Of a DNA stretch of 64,000 nt, positions 45,994-55,144 are shown in pieces. The position numbers were made by a program, and so were the translations under genes. The DNA comes from an uncultured Rhodospirillales bacterium (lineage in GTDB: Bacteria; Pseudomonadota; Alphaproteobacteria; Azospirillales; Azospirillaceae): contig CAIXKV010000178.1 of NCBI GenBank assembly GCA_903920145.1, positions 1-64,000 of the forward strand. Reading direction: 5' to 3'. Positions within the stretch are counted from its first letter, which is position 1. Each line of letters opens with the position of its first letter. Under the pieces are notes generated by a model. That model did not search any database and was not told the origin of the DNA. It saw only the letters and a list, made by a program, of their open reading frames with translations.

Positions 45994-46322
45994 CTACGCA
46001 TAGGCCGCTTTGAGGCTGGATTCCTGCTTCACCGAGGCTGGTTTCGTGACCGGCGCGAGCTGGTCGCCAGAGCTTGCCTCTCCACAGACTGACACCATCA
46101 GGCCTTGATGGTGACTCATCAAGGCTGCCCTCAGACGCCGGGCGGGCGCATCCGCGCCCCCGAGAGTCCACAACCCGGGGGCTTCGCGTCCACGAGGACG
46201 CGGGGCCGCCGTCGCGGCCCGAGGACCGGCGATGTGTCAGTATCAGGGACGGCCAATTTCACGAGGCTCTTCGCTGCGTTCACGTCTCGATCGTGAGTGC
46301 AGCCACAGGCCGGACACGTCCA
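45994..46322 (-). pseudogene. tnpB: tnpB (IS200/IS605-family OrfB) 3' remnant, split by repeat copy G
   Basis: Minus-strand 46251-46322 encodes the zinc-ribbon end of TnpB: WTCPACGCTHDRDVNAAKSL. After the 158-bp repeat the TnpB tail resumes at about 46092 as SVCGEASSGDQLAPVTK and PASVKQESSLKAAYA, ending at TAG 45994-45996. The SACGE...VKQE pattern is the usual TnpB C-terminus. The 5' nine tenths of tnpB are absent. The remnant lies inside the DUF1848 gene. Confidence 0.8.
46093..46250 (-). repeat. dispersed hairpin element, copy G, inserted in tnpB remnant
   Basis: Reverse-oriented copy with the CCTTGATG/CATCAAGG hairpin, GCGC and CGCGTCC/GGACGCG stems, and GACCGGCGATGTGTCAGTATCAGGG at its other end. 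The last 11 bases of the usual left end (ATACCGGCGAG) are not recognisable. Its position inside tnpB marks it as an insertion. Confidence 0.8.
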
Positions 46323-46446
46323 GTACGACACCGGCCTTCACGGCTGCACCTACTGCTATGCCGTCTCTGGCCGTCTAGCCGTCGAGCATCGCCGGCTTCG
46401 CCACGACTCCAACAGCGGCTTTTTGCGAACCCCGAACCGAACCCCT

Positions 46447-46728
46447 TCAGCATAGCAAGCGAGAAGCCCGGAGGGCGTTATAAAGCATCAGCCCAAGCAC
46501 GCTATCAATAGCAAACGTTAAATAACTCGATATCGCTAAAGTGCCTCCATGGATTACAAATTCCCAAAGAATAAATATCGTTACCCACAACGCCATGGCA
46601 CAAACAAACAGGCATAAATACACAATGACCTTATTATTTGATAATTGATCCTGGTTGTTAGACAGGAATACCTCTACTTTTGTTTCGTTATTGCGATCAA
46701 GTGGCGGAGCGTTAAACCGACTGGGCAT
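46447..46728 (-). CDS. small two-helix membrane protein, unknown function
   Basis: A 93-aa protein with two hydrophobic segments (VIVYLCLFVCAMALWVTIFI and a second ending in the SVLGLMLYNAL region). An excellent site, AGGGAGGAAAGG, precedes ATG 46728; an earlier in-frame codon at 46749 would lie before that site. The N-terminal 30 residues are polar. Not recognised. Its 3' end overlaps the DUF1848 remnant by nine bases. Confidence 0.55.
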   Translation of the reverse strand: MPSRFNAPPLDRNNETKVEVFLSNNQDQLSNNKVIVYLCLFVCAMALWVTIFILWEFVIHGGTLAISSYLTFAIDSVLGLMLYNALRASRLLC

Positions 46729-47017
46729 CCTTTCCTCCCTTGGTACCATCCGCGCTTTAGCAAAGGATTACTAAATCAGTGATCATATTGTCAAGGGTTC
46801 GAATCGGGCGACTCGAAAAAATCTGAGTCTCAACCTCTGCTGCTCAAGCCGGCGACGGACTGTCGCACGTTTTCTCCTTGCTCCCCCGGAAGAACTCGGC
46901 GATTTTGGGGCGAAGCTGGCGAACCTGGACTTCCGTAAGGCTTTGGTGACCGTGCTGATGCCTTTTGGAAGGCTCAGGGGCCTCCCTTCCGAATCTTTCT
47001 TAGGAGGACGAAGCCTC

Positions 47018-47215
47018 GTGTCCGATACTGACAAGACTGTTGCGGCGTTACTGGCTGCGGCCTTGATCGACAAGCATGTTGTCGACGACGGGGCGACTCT
47101 GACCGAAAAGGCCGATCGTGCCGTTGAAGTTTACTTGGCCTGCTTCCAGGCCATTCGGGCTGCCGGGGCCCCGTCGCCCCCGCCCGACTCCCGCTTAAAC
47201 CCAAAGACGTCCTGA
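47018..47215 (+). CDS. short hypothetical protein
   Basis: A 65-aa soluble protein starting at GTG 47018, with AGGAGG about 11 bases upstream. It is mostly helical (TDKTVAALLAAALIDKHVV, EKADRAVEVYLACFQAI) and ends Pro-rich. The frame is open upstream to 46943. No family recognised. Followed 17 bases later by the next small gene, so the two may be co-transcribed. Confidence 0.5.
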   Translation: MSDTDKTVAALLAAALIDKHVVDDGATLTEKADRAVEVYLACFQAIRAAGAPSPPPDSRLNPKTS

Positions 47216-47232
47216 AGACCACGGCGCCCACG

Positions 47233-47448
47233 ATGCCCAGCCTTTTTGCCATGGGCTTCGGGGGCTTGTGCCTCATTCTGGCGCTCACCCATCACGGTTC
47301 GGCGGCCCTGGTGGTGGGAGGGCTGCTGTTGGCCTTGCTGGTGCTTGCCCCCTTCATTGACACCCTGATCTCACCCGACCGCATCGCGCGACGACCACCG
47401 CCGAAAAGACCGCCGCCGAGAAGACCGCCACCGAAAAGACGGTCATAG
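47233..47448 (+). CDS. small membrane protein with Pro/Lys/Arg repeat tail
   Basis: A 71-aa protein with two hydrophobic segments (LFAMGFGGLCLILAL; ALVVGGLLLALLVLAPFI) and a tail of tandem PPPKR/PPPRR units encoded by near-identical repeats at about 47394-47440. The basic Pro-rich tail would face the cytoplasm by the positive-inside rule. Not recognised. Confidence 0.5.
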   Translation: MPSLFAMGFGGLCLILALTHHGSAALVVGGLLLALLVLAPFIDTLISPDRIARRPPPKRPPPRRPPPKRRS

Positions 47449-47454
47449 GGGGGT

Positions 47455-47529
47455 GCGAAGCCAAGGGTACGACTCCGCCCGCCCGACATCCAGGCAACCT
47501 TGATCAATCACCATCAAAGCTTGATGATA
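47455..47529 (+). repeat. dispersed hairpin element, copy H (degenerate right half)
   Basis: GCGAAGCCAAGGGTACGA, CCGCCCGACATCCAGGCAACC, then CCTTGATCAATCACCATCAAAG and the end GCTTGATGATAT. The left half is missing. It lies between convergent genes and overlaps neither. Confidence 0.6.
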
Positions 47530-47991
47530 TCAATGGGCCGGCGTCGGAAGAATTTTGGACAAAGGTTCCGCCGGAATCGCATCAACAATTTTGCCAAACA
47601 GCTTTTCGCTGTTGCGGGCCAACCACGCCACCCCCGGCGTCATGGCACTGCCAGTCAAACATCCCGCCATGCTTGCCGCAGCCAGCACCGGCACCGCAAC
47701 GGTGGTGGTGGTGGCGGCACCAGGACCGCCAGTGACGACAATCGCGGCACCGCTGAAAACAATAATCGCTGCCGTAATTGCGCCAGCCCCCACGAGGCAC
47801 CCCAAACTCTGCAATTCCTGACTGCTGATTTGAAGATTTGTGGCCTTTGGCAAGCCGATGATTGACCAAAGCCATCCTGAATCCTGACTGCTGGACTCTT
47901 CGCCCGCGAACGCCGGACTCGAACAGGCCACCCCGAACAGGATCATCAGGACCACTAAACCCGAGCGACCGTTAAAACCTGTCGTCACCAT
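47530..47991 (-). CDS. exported hypothetical membrane protein
   Basis: A 153-aa protein. A signal peptide (LVVLMILFGVACSSPAFA) is followed by a short polar stretch, then two Ala/Val/Thr-rich hydrophobic segments (CLVGAGAITAAIIVFSGAAI; TTTTVAVPVLAAASMAGCL) and a C-terminal amphipathic end. GGGAG precedes ATG 47991. Not recognised. Confidence 0.55.
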   Translation of the reverse strand: MVTTGFNGRSGLVVLMILFGVACSSPAFAGEESSSQDSGWLWSIIGLPKATNLQISSQELQSLGCLVGAGAITAAIIVFSGAAIVVTGGPGAATTTTVAVPVLAAASMAGCLTGSAMTPGVAWLARNSEKLFGKIVDAIPAEPLSKILPTPAH

Positions 47992-48136
47992 TGCTCCCAC
48001 TCCCAATATCTCGAGACTGATTCTTGACTAGGGGCAAAACGCCGCACCCAGGGGATTTACTCCGGCACGGGCTCTTCTGACAACCCGCCGAGGGTAGCGG
48101 CCTGGGCTGCGTTATACGCGACCCAAGAAACGTCCC

Positions 48137-50179
48137 TTACCGCCTGGGATCTCTTTCCCGAGCGGCCAGAATGCGGTCATAGTTCGTCAGGCAAGCCGCC
48201 ACCCGCCCGTAAACACTCGCGGCAGGATAACGGTCTTGAGCATCGGGCGCCCCCACATCCAGGCCGGTAAATAACCCCACGGCGTCCTCAACCCGGCTCA
48301 CCGTCCACAAGTGGAACACTCCATCCCTAACGGCGGCAGCGACATCATCCCGCAAAACGACATTGATGAGGTTTGCTGCGGGAAAAACCACCCCCTGGGT
48401 TCCCGATAAGCCGCCTTGCTCCAGACAGGCCCGGAAAAACCCTTCAATCTTGTGGCTCACACCACTCACCGACTGAACGTCTCCCTGCTGATTGATCGAG
48501 CCGGTGACCGCCAAATCTTGACGCAGTGGCACACCAGACAGGTCCGAGAGTAGAACCAACGACTCTGCTAATGATGCCGAGTCCCCCTCGATTCCACCAT
48601 AATTCTGTTCAAAAGTGATCGATCCCGAAAAAGAAATCGGCGCAACACGCGCAAAACAGCCGGCCAGATAGCCCTGTAAACCAAGGGCTCCTTTGTGTTG
48701 GATGGGACCGCCCAAATTCACATCCCGCTCAATATTGATCACCCCCAGCGAACCAATCCAGGTTCGAGCGGTCACCCGGCATGGAGTGCCATATTGATGG
48801 TCGATTTTATTAAACACAATAAGGGCATTGACTTGACCCACAGCCATCCCTTGGGTGGATACCATCACCAAGCCGTCGGCGATTGTCCGGTGCGAACGAT
48901 CCTCCACCTGGCTCACCCGTCGTCGTTGCTCCGCCAGCGCCGCCGCCACATCGACACGGCGAATCCGCCCGCCGCTGGCCGCACGACGCCCCGCCAACGC
49001 CGCCTCCCCGATCAGATCTTCCAACTGCTCTAAGCGCGAGGACAATTTCCGCCGATCTTCAGCCCAACGGGCCGCAGTCCCTAACAAAAGCTGAATGGCC
49101 TCCTGGTCACAAACCGCACCATGGCGTTCGGCAAAGCGTCGGATTAACCCTACATAAGCTGCCACATTTTCGGCGGTGGCGCCCAAGTCGTCGCAAATAT
49201 CCGCCTTGACCTTAAAATACACCCGAGACTCGGGATCGTTGAGGAACCATCCATAGTACCAACGCGGCGCCCCAACGATCACCACCTTTGCGCTGAACGG
49301 AATGGAATAAGGCCGAGGCGCGCCGGCAATCGGCACAGCAGCCACCCGGTGCGGTTCTTCTATGCGAAGTTTTCCATCCCGTAGCGCGCCCTTCAAGGCT
49401 TCCCACACCACAGCATCCTTAGCCAAGGCTTCGGCCCGCAAAACCAAAATCCCGCCATTGGCCCGATGGAGAGCCCCCGCGCGAATCAGGGTAAAATCCG
49501 TCACTAAGCCATTGGCAGTGGGCATATATTCTATGCTTCCGAACAAATTTGAATAGCTTGGCGAAGGCTCAACCACCACTTTTGAGGCGGTTTCGTCGCC
49601 ATGATCCACCAATAGATTGACCGCATAGCGCCGCTCGGGAGCGTTCAAGCCTTCGGCAGCGGCGACAAAGGTTCCGGCGTGACGATCCACATCCTGCCGC
49701 ATTTCGGCAAACCAGGGCGCCAGACCATCAATATCGGCAAATTCAGCGATCACCGCGTCGACCTGCGCAAGCGCCGCTTTAGTGGTCGCCGAAGCCAACT
49801 TGACCGCCAGCGCCGCCATCCGGTCCCGCAACCGGGCCCCAACCCCAGCCGGCAAGCGGAAAGGCTGCGGCCTGTGGCTTTTTTTGAAGTTGTTGAGATA
49901 GACCCAATCGTCTTGGGCCGGCAGATGTTGGGCGAATCCTGCTAACAGCTCTCTGGAGGCCTTCATCCGACCGCTGCGGTCTTCGCCAATCACAAAGGCG
50001 TTAAACCCGTTTTCGGTCATTTCCAAGCCGAACCGTAACGCCTCCCGTGCCCGTTTGTGGCTGGAAAGGGCGAAGAATCCGCTATCGTCCGCGCGGTCGG
50101 CGGAGTAAAGCGGGTAGCCGATTTGGGCGGCATCAAGTTTGTGCAGAGCCATCCCCCAACATTCGGGGCCAACGCTCAT
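48137..50179 (-). CDS. Lon-like ATP-dependent protease (AAA_32/LonB-type)
   Basis: A 680-aa protein of the AAA_32 Lon-related group. The C-terminal protease domain has catalytic Ser in GIEGDSASLAE and Lys in SGVSHKIEGFF. The middle part contains NGGILVLRAEAL and GALRDGKLRIEE typical of the group. The Walker-A-like loop near residue 67 reads GEDRSGRMKAS, which departs from GxxGxGKS, so ATP use is uncertain. The ATG at 50179 is used; ATG 27 bases later follows GGGGG and is possible. Confidence 0.88.
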   Translation of the reverse strand: MSVGPECWGMALHKLDAAQIGYPLYSADRADDSGFFALSSHKRAREALRFGLEMTENGFNAFVIGEDRSGRMKASRELLAGFAQHLPAQDDWVYLNNFKKSHRPQPFRLPAGVGARLRDRMAALAVKLASATTKAALAQVDAVIAEFADIDGLAPWFAEMRQDVDRHAGTFVAAAEGLNAPERRYAVNLLVDHGDETASKVVVEPSPSYSNLFGSIEYMPTANGLVTDFTLIRAGALHRANGGILVLRAEALAKDAVVWEALKGALRDGKLRIEEPHRVAAVPIAGAPRPYSIPFSAKVVIVGAPRWYYGWFLNDPESRVYFKVKADICDDLGATAENVAAYVGLIRRFAERHGAVCDQEAIQLLLGTAARWAEDRRKLSSRLEQLEDLIGEAALAGRRAASGGRIRRVDVAAALAEQRRRVSQVEDRSHRTIADGLVMVSTQGMAVGQVNALIVFNKIDHQYGTPCRVTARTWIGSLGVINIERDVNLGGPIQHKGALGLQGYLAGCFARVAPISFSGSITFEQNYGGIEGDSASLAESLVLLSDLSGVPLRQDLAVTGSINQQGDVQSVSGVSHKIEGFFRACLEQGGLSGTQGVVFPAANLINVVLRDDVAAAVRDGVFHLWTVSRVEDAVGLFTGLDVGAPDAQDRYPAASVYGRVAACLTNYDRILAARERDPRR

Positions 50180-50292
50180 CCGTCAAGGGCAAGGTTGACG
50201 CAGCGCGCTGATCCCTGATTTTTCTCTAGTTTTTCTGTTGACCGCCTGGAACCCAAAGGCATACTGCCCCCAACTCAAAGGGGCGGGCTGTG

Positions 50293-50405
50293 ACATCGGC
50301 GGGCCGTGGCCGTCACATGCGGTCCCTACCCGCAGCGCCAAGGGCGCTGATGCGGCCCCACCCAGTGTCTGAGGCAGCCTTGATGGCAACGTCAAGGCTT
50401 GGAAT
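50293..50405 (+). repeat. dispersed hairpin element, copy I (degenerate)
   Basis: ATCGGCGGGCCGTGGCCGTC, GCGCCAAGGGCGCTGATGCGGCC, GTGTCTGAGGCAGCC and CCTTGATGGCAACGTCAAGG follow the element order, with a changed terminal hairpin (CCTTGA/TCAAGG). The right end is lost. It forms the leader of crcB. Confidence 0.65.
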
Positions 50406-50418
50406 GAAAGGCGGAGGG

Positions 50419-50802
50419 ATGACCTATCTGCTGGTGGCGCTGGGCAGCGCGCTTGGTGGGACGCTCCGATATTGGCTGTCGGGCCTGATCGGGAACTGGT
50501 TCGGGCAAAGCTTCCCCTGGGGAACCCTGATCGTCAATGTCAGCGGCTCCTTTGTGATCGGCTTTTTTGCCACCTTGACCGCCGCAGATGGTCGACTGTT
50601 CGTTCCCAGCGAATGGCGGCAGTTCTTCATGGCCGGAATTTGTGGCGGCTACACCACCTTCTCCTCCTTCAGTTACCAAACCTTGACCCTGGCCCAGGAT
50701 GGCGAGTGGCTGTTTGCGAGTATGAATGTTATGCTGTCGGTTGCGTTATGCTTGCTGGGCGTGTGGCTGGGTGCCATGGGGGCAATGCTTCTGAACAAGT
50801 GA
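50419..50802 (+). CDS. crcB: fluoride channel CrcB/Fluc
   Basis: A 127-aa dual-topology fluoride channel with four helices. Family motifs: LGSALGGTLRYWLSG, PWGTLIVNVSGSFVIGFF and GICGGYTTFSSFSYQT. The ATG at 50419 follows GGCGGAGGG; upstream in-frame sequence is translated repeat. No fluoride riboswitch was recognised in the leader. Confidence 0.94.
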   Translation: MTYLLVALGSALGGTLRYWLSGLIGNWFGQSFPWGTLIVNVSGSFVIGFFATLTAADGRLFVPSEWRQFFMAGICGGYTTFSSFSYQTLTLAQDGEWLFASMNVMLSVALCLLGVWLGAMGAMLLNK

Positions 50803-50850
50803 CGCCCGCACCACGGCCCTTTCAGCGCACCGCAAAAGGGAGACCCCACG

Positions 50851-51192
50851 ATGCAATTGCCAAGAGAGGCCGTTCTGCTCCGCATCTTCATTGCCGAACA
50901 GGATAAATACCAACACCACCCTCTTTACGAAGCGATCGTCTTTAAGGCGCGCGAAATGCACATGGCTGGAGCCACCGTCCTACGGGGACCGCTGGGTTTT
51001 GGTCGTTCGAGCCGGGTCCATACCGCCAAGGTTCTCCGACTCTCCGAAGATTTGCCGATCGTTGTCGAGATTGTCGACAGCCAAGAGCAAATCGACATGT
51101 TTTTGCCGGTTCTTGATACAATGATCGGAGGAGGCTTGATAACACTAGAAAAAGTCCGGGTTCTGCAATACGGCACCGACCGGGTTTCGTGA
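50851..51192 (+). CDS. DUF190 family protein
   Basis: A 113-aa protein of the PII-like DUF190 family: LLRIFIAEQDKYQHHPLYEAIV, ARGATVLRGPLGFG-like (here AGATVLRGPLGFGRSS) and LPIVVEIVDSQEQIDMFLP. These genes are often found next to crcB, and here follow it by 48 bases, so a role in fluoride resistance is likely. The biochemical function is unknown. Confidence 0.9.
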   Translation: MQLPREAVLLRIFIAEQDKYQHHPLYEAIVFKAREMHMAGATVLRGPLGFGRSSRVHTAKVLRLSEDLPIVVEIVDSQEQIDMFLPVLDTMIGGGLITLEKVRVLQYGTDRVS

Positions 51193-51222
51193 TCGAGTTT
51201 TGTGAGTGTGGCCACCGCGTGT

Positions 51223-54200
51223 TCAGGTGGTAGGCTCCGCCGTCGCGCGATCCTCCCCCGCCTCAGGGCCATCTCCCGACTCAAGCCAAGCCTCGATGGC
51301 ATCCCAATCGAAGCGATTGACCAAGTGCCGGAGCGTTGCCGCCAATGCGTCCAGATCCTGAGGAAGCTGATCAATCAGCGAGGCCATTTCCACATCGTTC
51401 GAGCGAAACACTGCCTCACGCATCGCGTTCAAAAGATCGGGCCGAATATGGCCAAGCGCGCCGCGCTGCAACAGCACGGAGGCACCGCCTTCCCCTGCCC
51501 CATTCCTAGTCGTCTCTTCATAGTCGTATTTCAGACCCAAGTGATCGGCGATGACCTCCATCAGGTCTTCGACCAACGCTGGCTTTCGCACGAAATCATC
51601 GGCGCCGGTCGCCATCACGGCTTCCCGATCCTCGTCAAAGGCGCTGGCACTCAGGGCCACGATTTTGACCCGGTGCCCATCTGGCTGCTCGCGGATGCGA
51701 CGAGTCGCCTCGTGACCATCCATGGCCGGCATCACAATATCCATCAGGATCAGATGCGGATCCCATTCTCGCCATTGGGCCAAGGCTTCCAGACCATTGA
51801 CCGCCTGACGTAAGGAAAAGTGAAAAGGCTCCAACAGCCGGGACAGGAACAGGCGGTTCTCGGCTTGGTCGTCTACAATCAAAATGCGAATTTCGCCCTG
51901 CCCAGGCTGCAACCCAACGATCCGCCGACCGCCGGTCGATTGATGCAACGGCTCCGGGAGGCCCGTCACAAAGGGAACTTCTAGCCGGAACAAACTGCCC
52001 TTGCCCGGAACGCTTTTGACCGTGATATCGCCCCCCATCAGGCGAGCCAGGCGCCGGCTGATCGCCAATCCCAGGCCGGTACCACCTTTTTCAATCCCTT
52101 GCGTAGCCTGTTGAAAAGCATCAAACAAATGCCCGACTTCATGAACCGCGATCCCTGGCCCGGTATCTTCAACCTCAATCACCAAGCCATAACCATACCC
52201 ATCAATATCATTATTAGACCGCGCCCGCAGCACAACTCCGCCCGCATCTGTGAACTTAACCGCGTTTCCCAGCAGATTAATAAGGATTTGCCGTATTTTA
52301 CCTTCATCAAGGACGATATACTCAGGCAAATCAGCCGCCTTAGCCACCTCCCAATGCAATCCTTTGGCATCAGTTGGCACCCGGAACATCTGGTGCAAAT
52401 CACTCAGCAAGCCATGCAAGCTGAAGACCTGTGGCATAATAGTGCTACGACCAGCCTCAATCTTTGACATTTCAAGAACGTCATTGATCAGATTCAGCAA
52501 ATTACGCCCGCTGCGCAGGATAATTTCTAAATTTTCACGATCCCGAACTGCAAGACTCGCACTCCTCTGCATAATTTGGGCAAACCCCAAAATCGCATTC
52601 ATCGGCGTGCGAATTTCATGAGACATATTGGCTAGGAAGGTGCTTTTAGCATGGCTTGCGGCCTCGGCTTTCTCCTTTGCCAGCGCAAGCTGTTGATTTG
52701 AGTCCGTCAGCGCCGCTGTACGCTCGGCCACCAATGCTTCTAGATGATCGCGATAACGGGATATTTCCTGTTCCGCACGCCGTCGCTCGGTTATATCGTA
52801 AAGAACTGAACGACTCATAACAAAAGCGCCGTTGTCGTCTCGAACCGCCGTCGCACTCAATAAAATTGGCAGTCGAGATCCATCTTTACGGATCATTTCA
52901 TATTCAATTTCATGAACAGAACCATGAGCTTTCAGTTGAGCAAAGGTCTCATAAAATTTCTTATGTGATTCTTGGGGTAATAAGTCAATAAATTGAAGCT
53001 TACTGACCACATCCTCTCGCGCATACCCCAACCACAATAACTCTGTTTCATTAATTTGAGCATAAACACCATAAGAATCAAGCGAGTGATATCCGCAAGG
53101 CGCATGATCATAAAGGTCTTGAATTTCTGCCGCCGATTTCGCCAGCGCCTCCTGATTTTTCAGGCGCTCCAACAGGTTCCGTGTCTCGGCAAGCCTCTCT
53201 TTTTCGGCTTGTAAAGCATCGGCTTTGATCAATGCCTCTTTAAAAACTTGCATGGCCTGGGCCATGGCGCCAACTTCATCACGCCGGTCCAGTGCCGGAA
53301 CATCAATAGCGCGATTTCCTTCGGCCAATCGCTGCATGGCCCCGGTCATTGCGGTCACGGGGCGAATAATCCAGCGGGCAAAAACCATTCCGCCCGTTCC
53401 CAACAGCAATACCACCAGAACACCCAGAACGATCATATCGTTCCGCATGGCCTGAACCGGGGCGAGAACTTCATCAACTGCCGCTTCAGCCAAGACCAAC
53501 CACCGAAGGCCATGAAAATTAAGGGACTCATTGGCAATCAATACGCCACGACCCAAGCCGTTCACGGTCTCCAATAGCTCCCTTGGCGCCTCCACTTGGG
53601 AAGCCGCCGCCATAATCGCCGACGTATATCCCCAATAAGGCCGCAAAACCGCCGCTTCTGGAGAAAAACGCGGCGTGCTGCGTAATAACCCGTCGCTCCC
53701 GACCAGATAGGTGTCCTCGGTCGCTCCCATCCCTTCGCCTGACCGCATGATGGCTTCCAGCCCATCCGGTTTGAGCCGAAAGACCAAGATCGCCAACAAC
53801 ATCCGACTTCCATCTGGAAGCGGTTGAACCACCGGACTCGCAAAAAAGGCCGAAGGGGCTGTACTATCAGGGGCATAAGGTGCGAAATCGACAACCGCCA
53901 CCGATTCCGGCGTATTTTCTTTCCGCATCTTGTCCAACGCTGCCACCAACGGGCCACTAGCCAGCGGCAAACCAAAATCAACGCCCTTGGCAACGGTATA
54001 AATTACCGTATTATCGGATGAAACCAATTGAACATCGGCCAAACCGCGACGCTTGACCAGATCCGACATCCACCCTTGCAATCGAGCATGAGCTGTATCA
54101 TAAAGAGTACCAGTATTAAGGATAATATAATCTCTTCGATCAGACTCCGGCAAAGGATTATCGTCAATATAGCGCCGTCGAAGAGCCGCCCCAGCATTTC

Positions 54201-54489
54201 CTGAACGTTCTTTCTCAATCCGCCAACCGATCGTCAGAGCGACCACGGAATCCTTTACCGAGCGACTGTTCGCCGTCAGAACCACATCGCTAGCCAAACC
54301 CTCTAGATAAGTCCGTACCGTCGCTTTCCGAGCGTCCGCTAACGCCACTAATTTATTTTCGGCGGCATCCCTCAGGCGCTTGCTTGCCGCCACATAAACC
54401 GATGACCCCAACAACAGCGCCGTCAACACTGCCGAAGCCACCAACGCCAGTGGTATTTTGTGACGAAGCAGCACTCCCCGCAAACCCAA
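51223..54489 (-). CDS. membrane hybrid sensor histidine kinase (Cache-HAMP-PAS-HisKA-HATPase-REC)
   Basis: A 1088-aa kinase. First helix at about 14-34, periplasmic Cache-like domain to about 345, second helix ([20 protein letters not shown]) near 350-370, then HAMP ([21 protein letters not shown]). A PAS domain ([12 protein letters not shown]...) is near 465-575. HisKA carries [16 protein letters not shown]; HATPase has [19 protein letters not shown] and GTGLGLAI; the receiver has [11 protein letters not shown] and [14 protein letters not shown] helical C-terminal tail of about 100 residues has no Hpt-type His motif that I can see. Signal unknown. Confidence 0.92.
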   Translation of the reverse strand: MGLRGVLLRHKIPLALVASAVLTALLLGSSVYVAASKRLRDAAENKLVALADARKATVRTYLEGLASDVVLTANSRSVKDSVVALTIGWRIEKERSGNAGAALRRRYIDDNPLPESDRRDYIILNTGTLYDTAHARLQGWMSDLVKRRGLADVQLVSSDNTVIYTVAKGVDFGLPLASGPLVAALDKMRKENTPESVAVVDFAPYAPDSTAPSAFFASPVVQPLPDGSRMLLAILVFRLKPDGLEAIMRSGEGMGATEDTYLVGSDGLLRSTPRFSPEAAVLRPYWGYTSAIMAAASQVEAPRELLETVNGLGRGVLIANESLNFHGLRWLVLAEAAVDEVLAPVQAMRNDMIVLGVLVVLLLGTGGMVFARWIIRPVTAMTGAMQRLAEGNRAIDVPALDRRDEVGAMAQAMQVFKEALIKADALQAEKERLAETRNLLERLKNQEALAKSAAEIQDLYDHAPCGYHSLDSYGVYAQINETELLWLGYAREDVVSKLQFIDLLPQESHKKFYETFAQLKAHGSVHEIEYEMIRKDGSRLPILLSATAVRDDNGAFVMSRSVLYDITERRRAEQEISRYRDHLEALVAERTAALTDSNQQLALAKEKAEAASHAKSTFLANMSHEIRTPMNAILGFAQIMQRSASLAVRDRENLEIILRSGRNLLNLINDVLEMSKIEAGRSTIMPQVFSLHGLLSDLHQMFRVPTDAKGLHWEVAKAADLPEYIVLDEGKIRQILINLLGNAVKFTDAGGVVLRARSNNDIDGYGYGLVIEVEDTGPGIAVHEVGHLFDAFQQATQGIEKGGTGLGLAISRRLARLMGGDITVKSVPGKGSLFRLEVPFVTGLPEPLHQSTGGRRIVGLQPGQGEIRILIVDDQAENRLFLSRLLEPFHFSLRQAVNGLEALAQWREWDPHLILMDIVMPAMDGHEATRRIREQPDGHRVKIVALSASAFDEDREAVMATGADDFVRKPALVEDLMEVIADHLGLKYDYEETTRNGAGEGGASVLLQRGALGHIRPDLLNAMREAVFRSNDVEMASLIDQLPQDLDALAATLRHLVNRFDWDAIEAWLESGDGPEAGEDRATAEPTT

Positions 54490-54658
54490 TCCTCCCCCCT
54501 AGAAATACGCAACAAAAACCATACGAAATCGACTACCACGCGAAATACGAAGGAGAGGATATCATCAAATTTCCAGCACAGCAACGCTCGTCAAGACATT
54601 AGAAGTAGCAAAATCCTGACACTTTGCAGAGTCGCATAAATTTCGAACATCTGAACGG

Positions 54659-55144
54659 TTACTTGCTCTCGCTGTGACTAGAATCGAAGTGGACACCCCA
54701 TGGCCCCATAGCCGTAACCTCTATGATCGCGCCGTCATCGCCGGTGGCTGAAAATTGCTTAACATTCGGAGGCAACATGTAAAAGCCCCCAACAGGAAGA
54801 GCCTGAAGCTTCGCCTCGTCAAAGACGTCTCCCGTTGCAGTCATCCAAACACCCGAAACAACAGTAACATACTCCCTTCCAGGGTGAGAATGAGGCGAAA
54901 TCTTCAGATGTGGCGGCCATTTTGCCCGAAAAACAAACAATCCAGGCTGATTAGGATCTCCCCACACCACCGCCGTCTGAACTCCTGGCGGCAATTTTGG
55001 ATTATCATTCCACACCAAATCGGACGGCAGAATCTGAACGGCGGAACTCATATCGGCATCAGCCCCGGCATGCGCCATCGTCGCTAACAATCCAACGACA
55101 CAAACCGCGAATACCGCCACCACGCGATAGCAATAAGTTACCAT
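54659..55144 (-). CDS. exported cupin-domain protein (copy 1)
   Basis: A 161-aa protein with a signal peptide (AVFAVCVVGLLATMAHA). The mature part is a single cupin: FVFRAKWPPHLKISPHSHPGREYVTVVSG, quoted in outline, where PHSHPGREY gives the His-x-His...Glu metal ligands. Then GGFYMLPPNVKQFSAT and a final GPWGVHF. Paralogue of the next gene upstream (55513-55992). ATG at 55144 is used. Confidence 0.8.
   Translation of the reverse strand: MVTYCYRVVAVFAVCVVGLLATMAHAGADADMSSAVQILPSDLVWNDNPKLPPGVQTAVVWGDPNQPGLFVFRAKWPPHLKISPHSHPGREYVTVVSGVWMTATGDVFDEAKLQALPVGGFYMLPPNVKQFSATGDDGAIIEVTAMGPWGVHFDSSHSESK

Larger units (their letters stand above)
45751..46455 (+). pseudogene. DUF1848 (radical-SAM-like) gene interrupted by nested insertions
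   Basis: The 5' part (45751 to about 45975) encodes MIISASYRTDISACYPDWF, a family start, and VDAFVFWTRNLEPF. The frame then loses similarity. The family's C-terminal end reappears at 46321-46455: QYDTGLHGCTYCYAV, with the CxxCYA cluster motif, and RLRHDSNSGFL before the stop. Between them lie a tnpB remnant on the other strand and, inside it, a copy of the dispersed hairpin element. The middle of the gene is also missing, since the family is normally about 300 aa. It cannot make a complete protein. Confidence 0.8.

Noticed and set aside
46093-46330. Reading copy G as an omega-RNA/right end of an IS605 element fused to TnpB
   Set aside because: The TnpB tail resumes beyond the repeat (VCGEASSGDQ...VKQESS), so the repeat interrupts tnpB and is not its natural end; other copies have no tnpB next to them.
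50180-50418. Fluoride riboswitch before crcB
   Set aside because: The leader is explained by a degenerate repeat copy and I could not fit the crcB-motif pairing.
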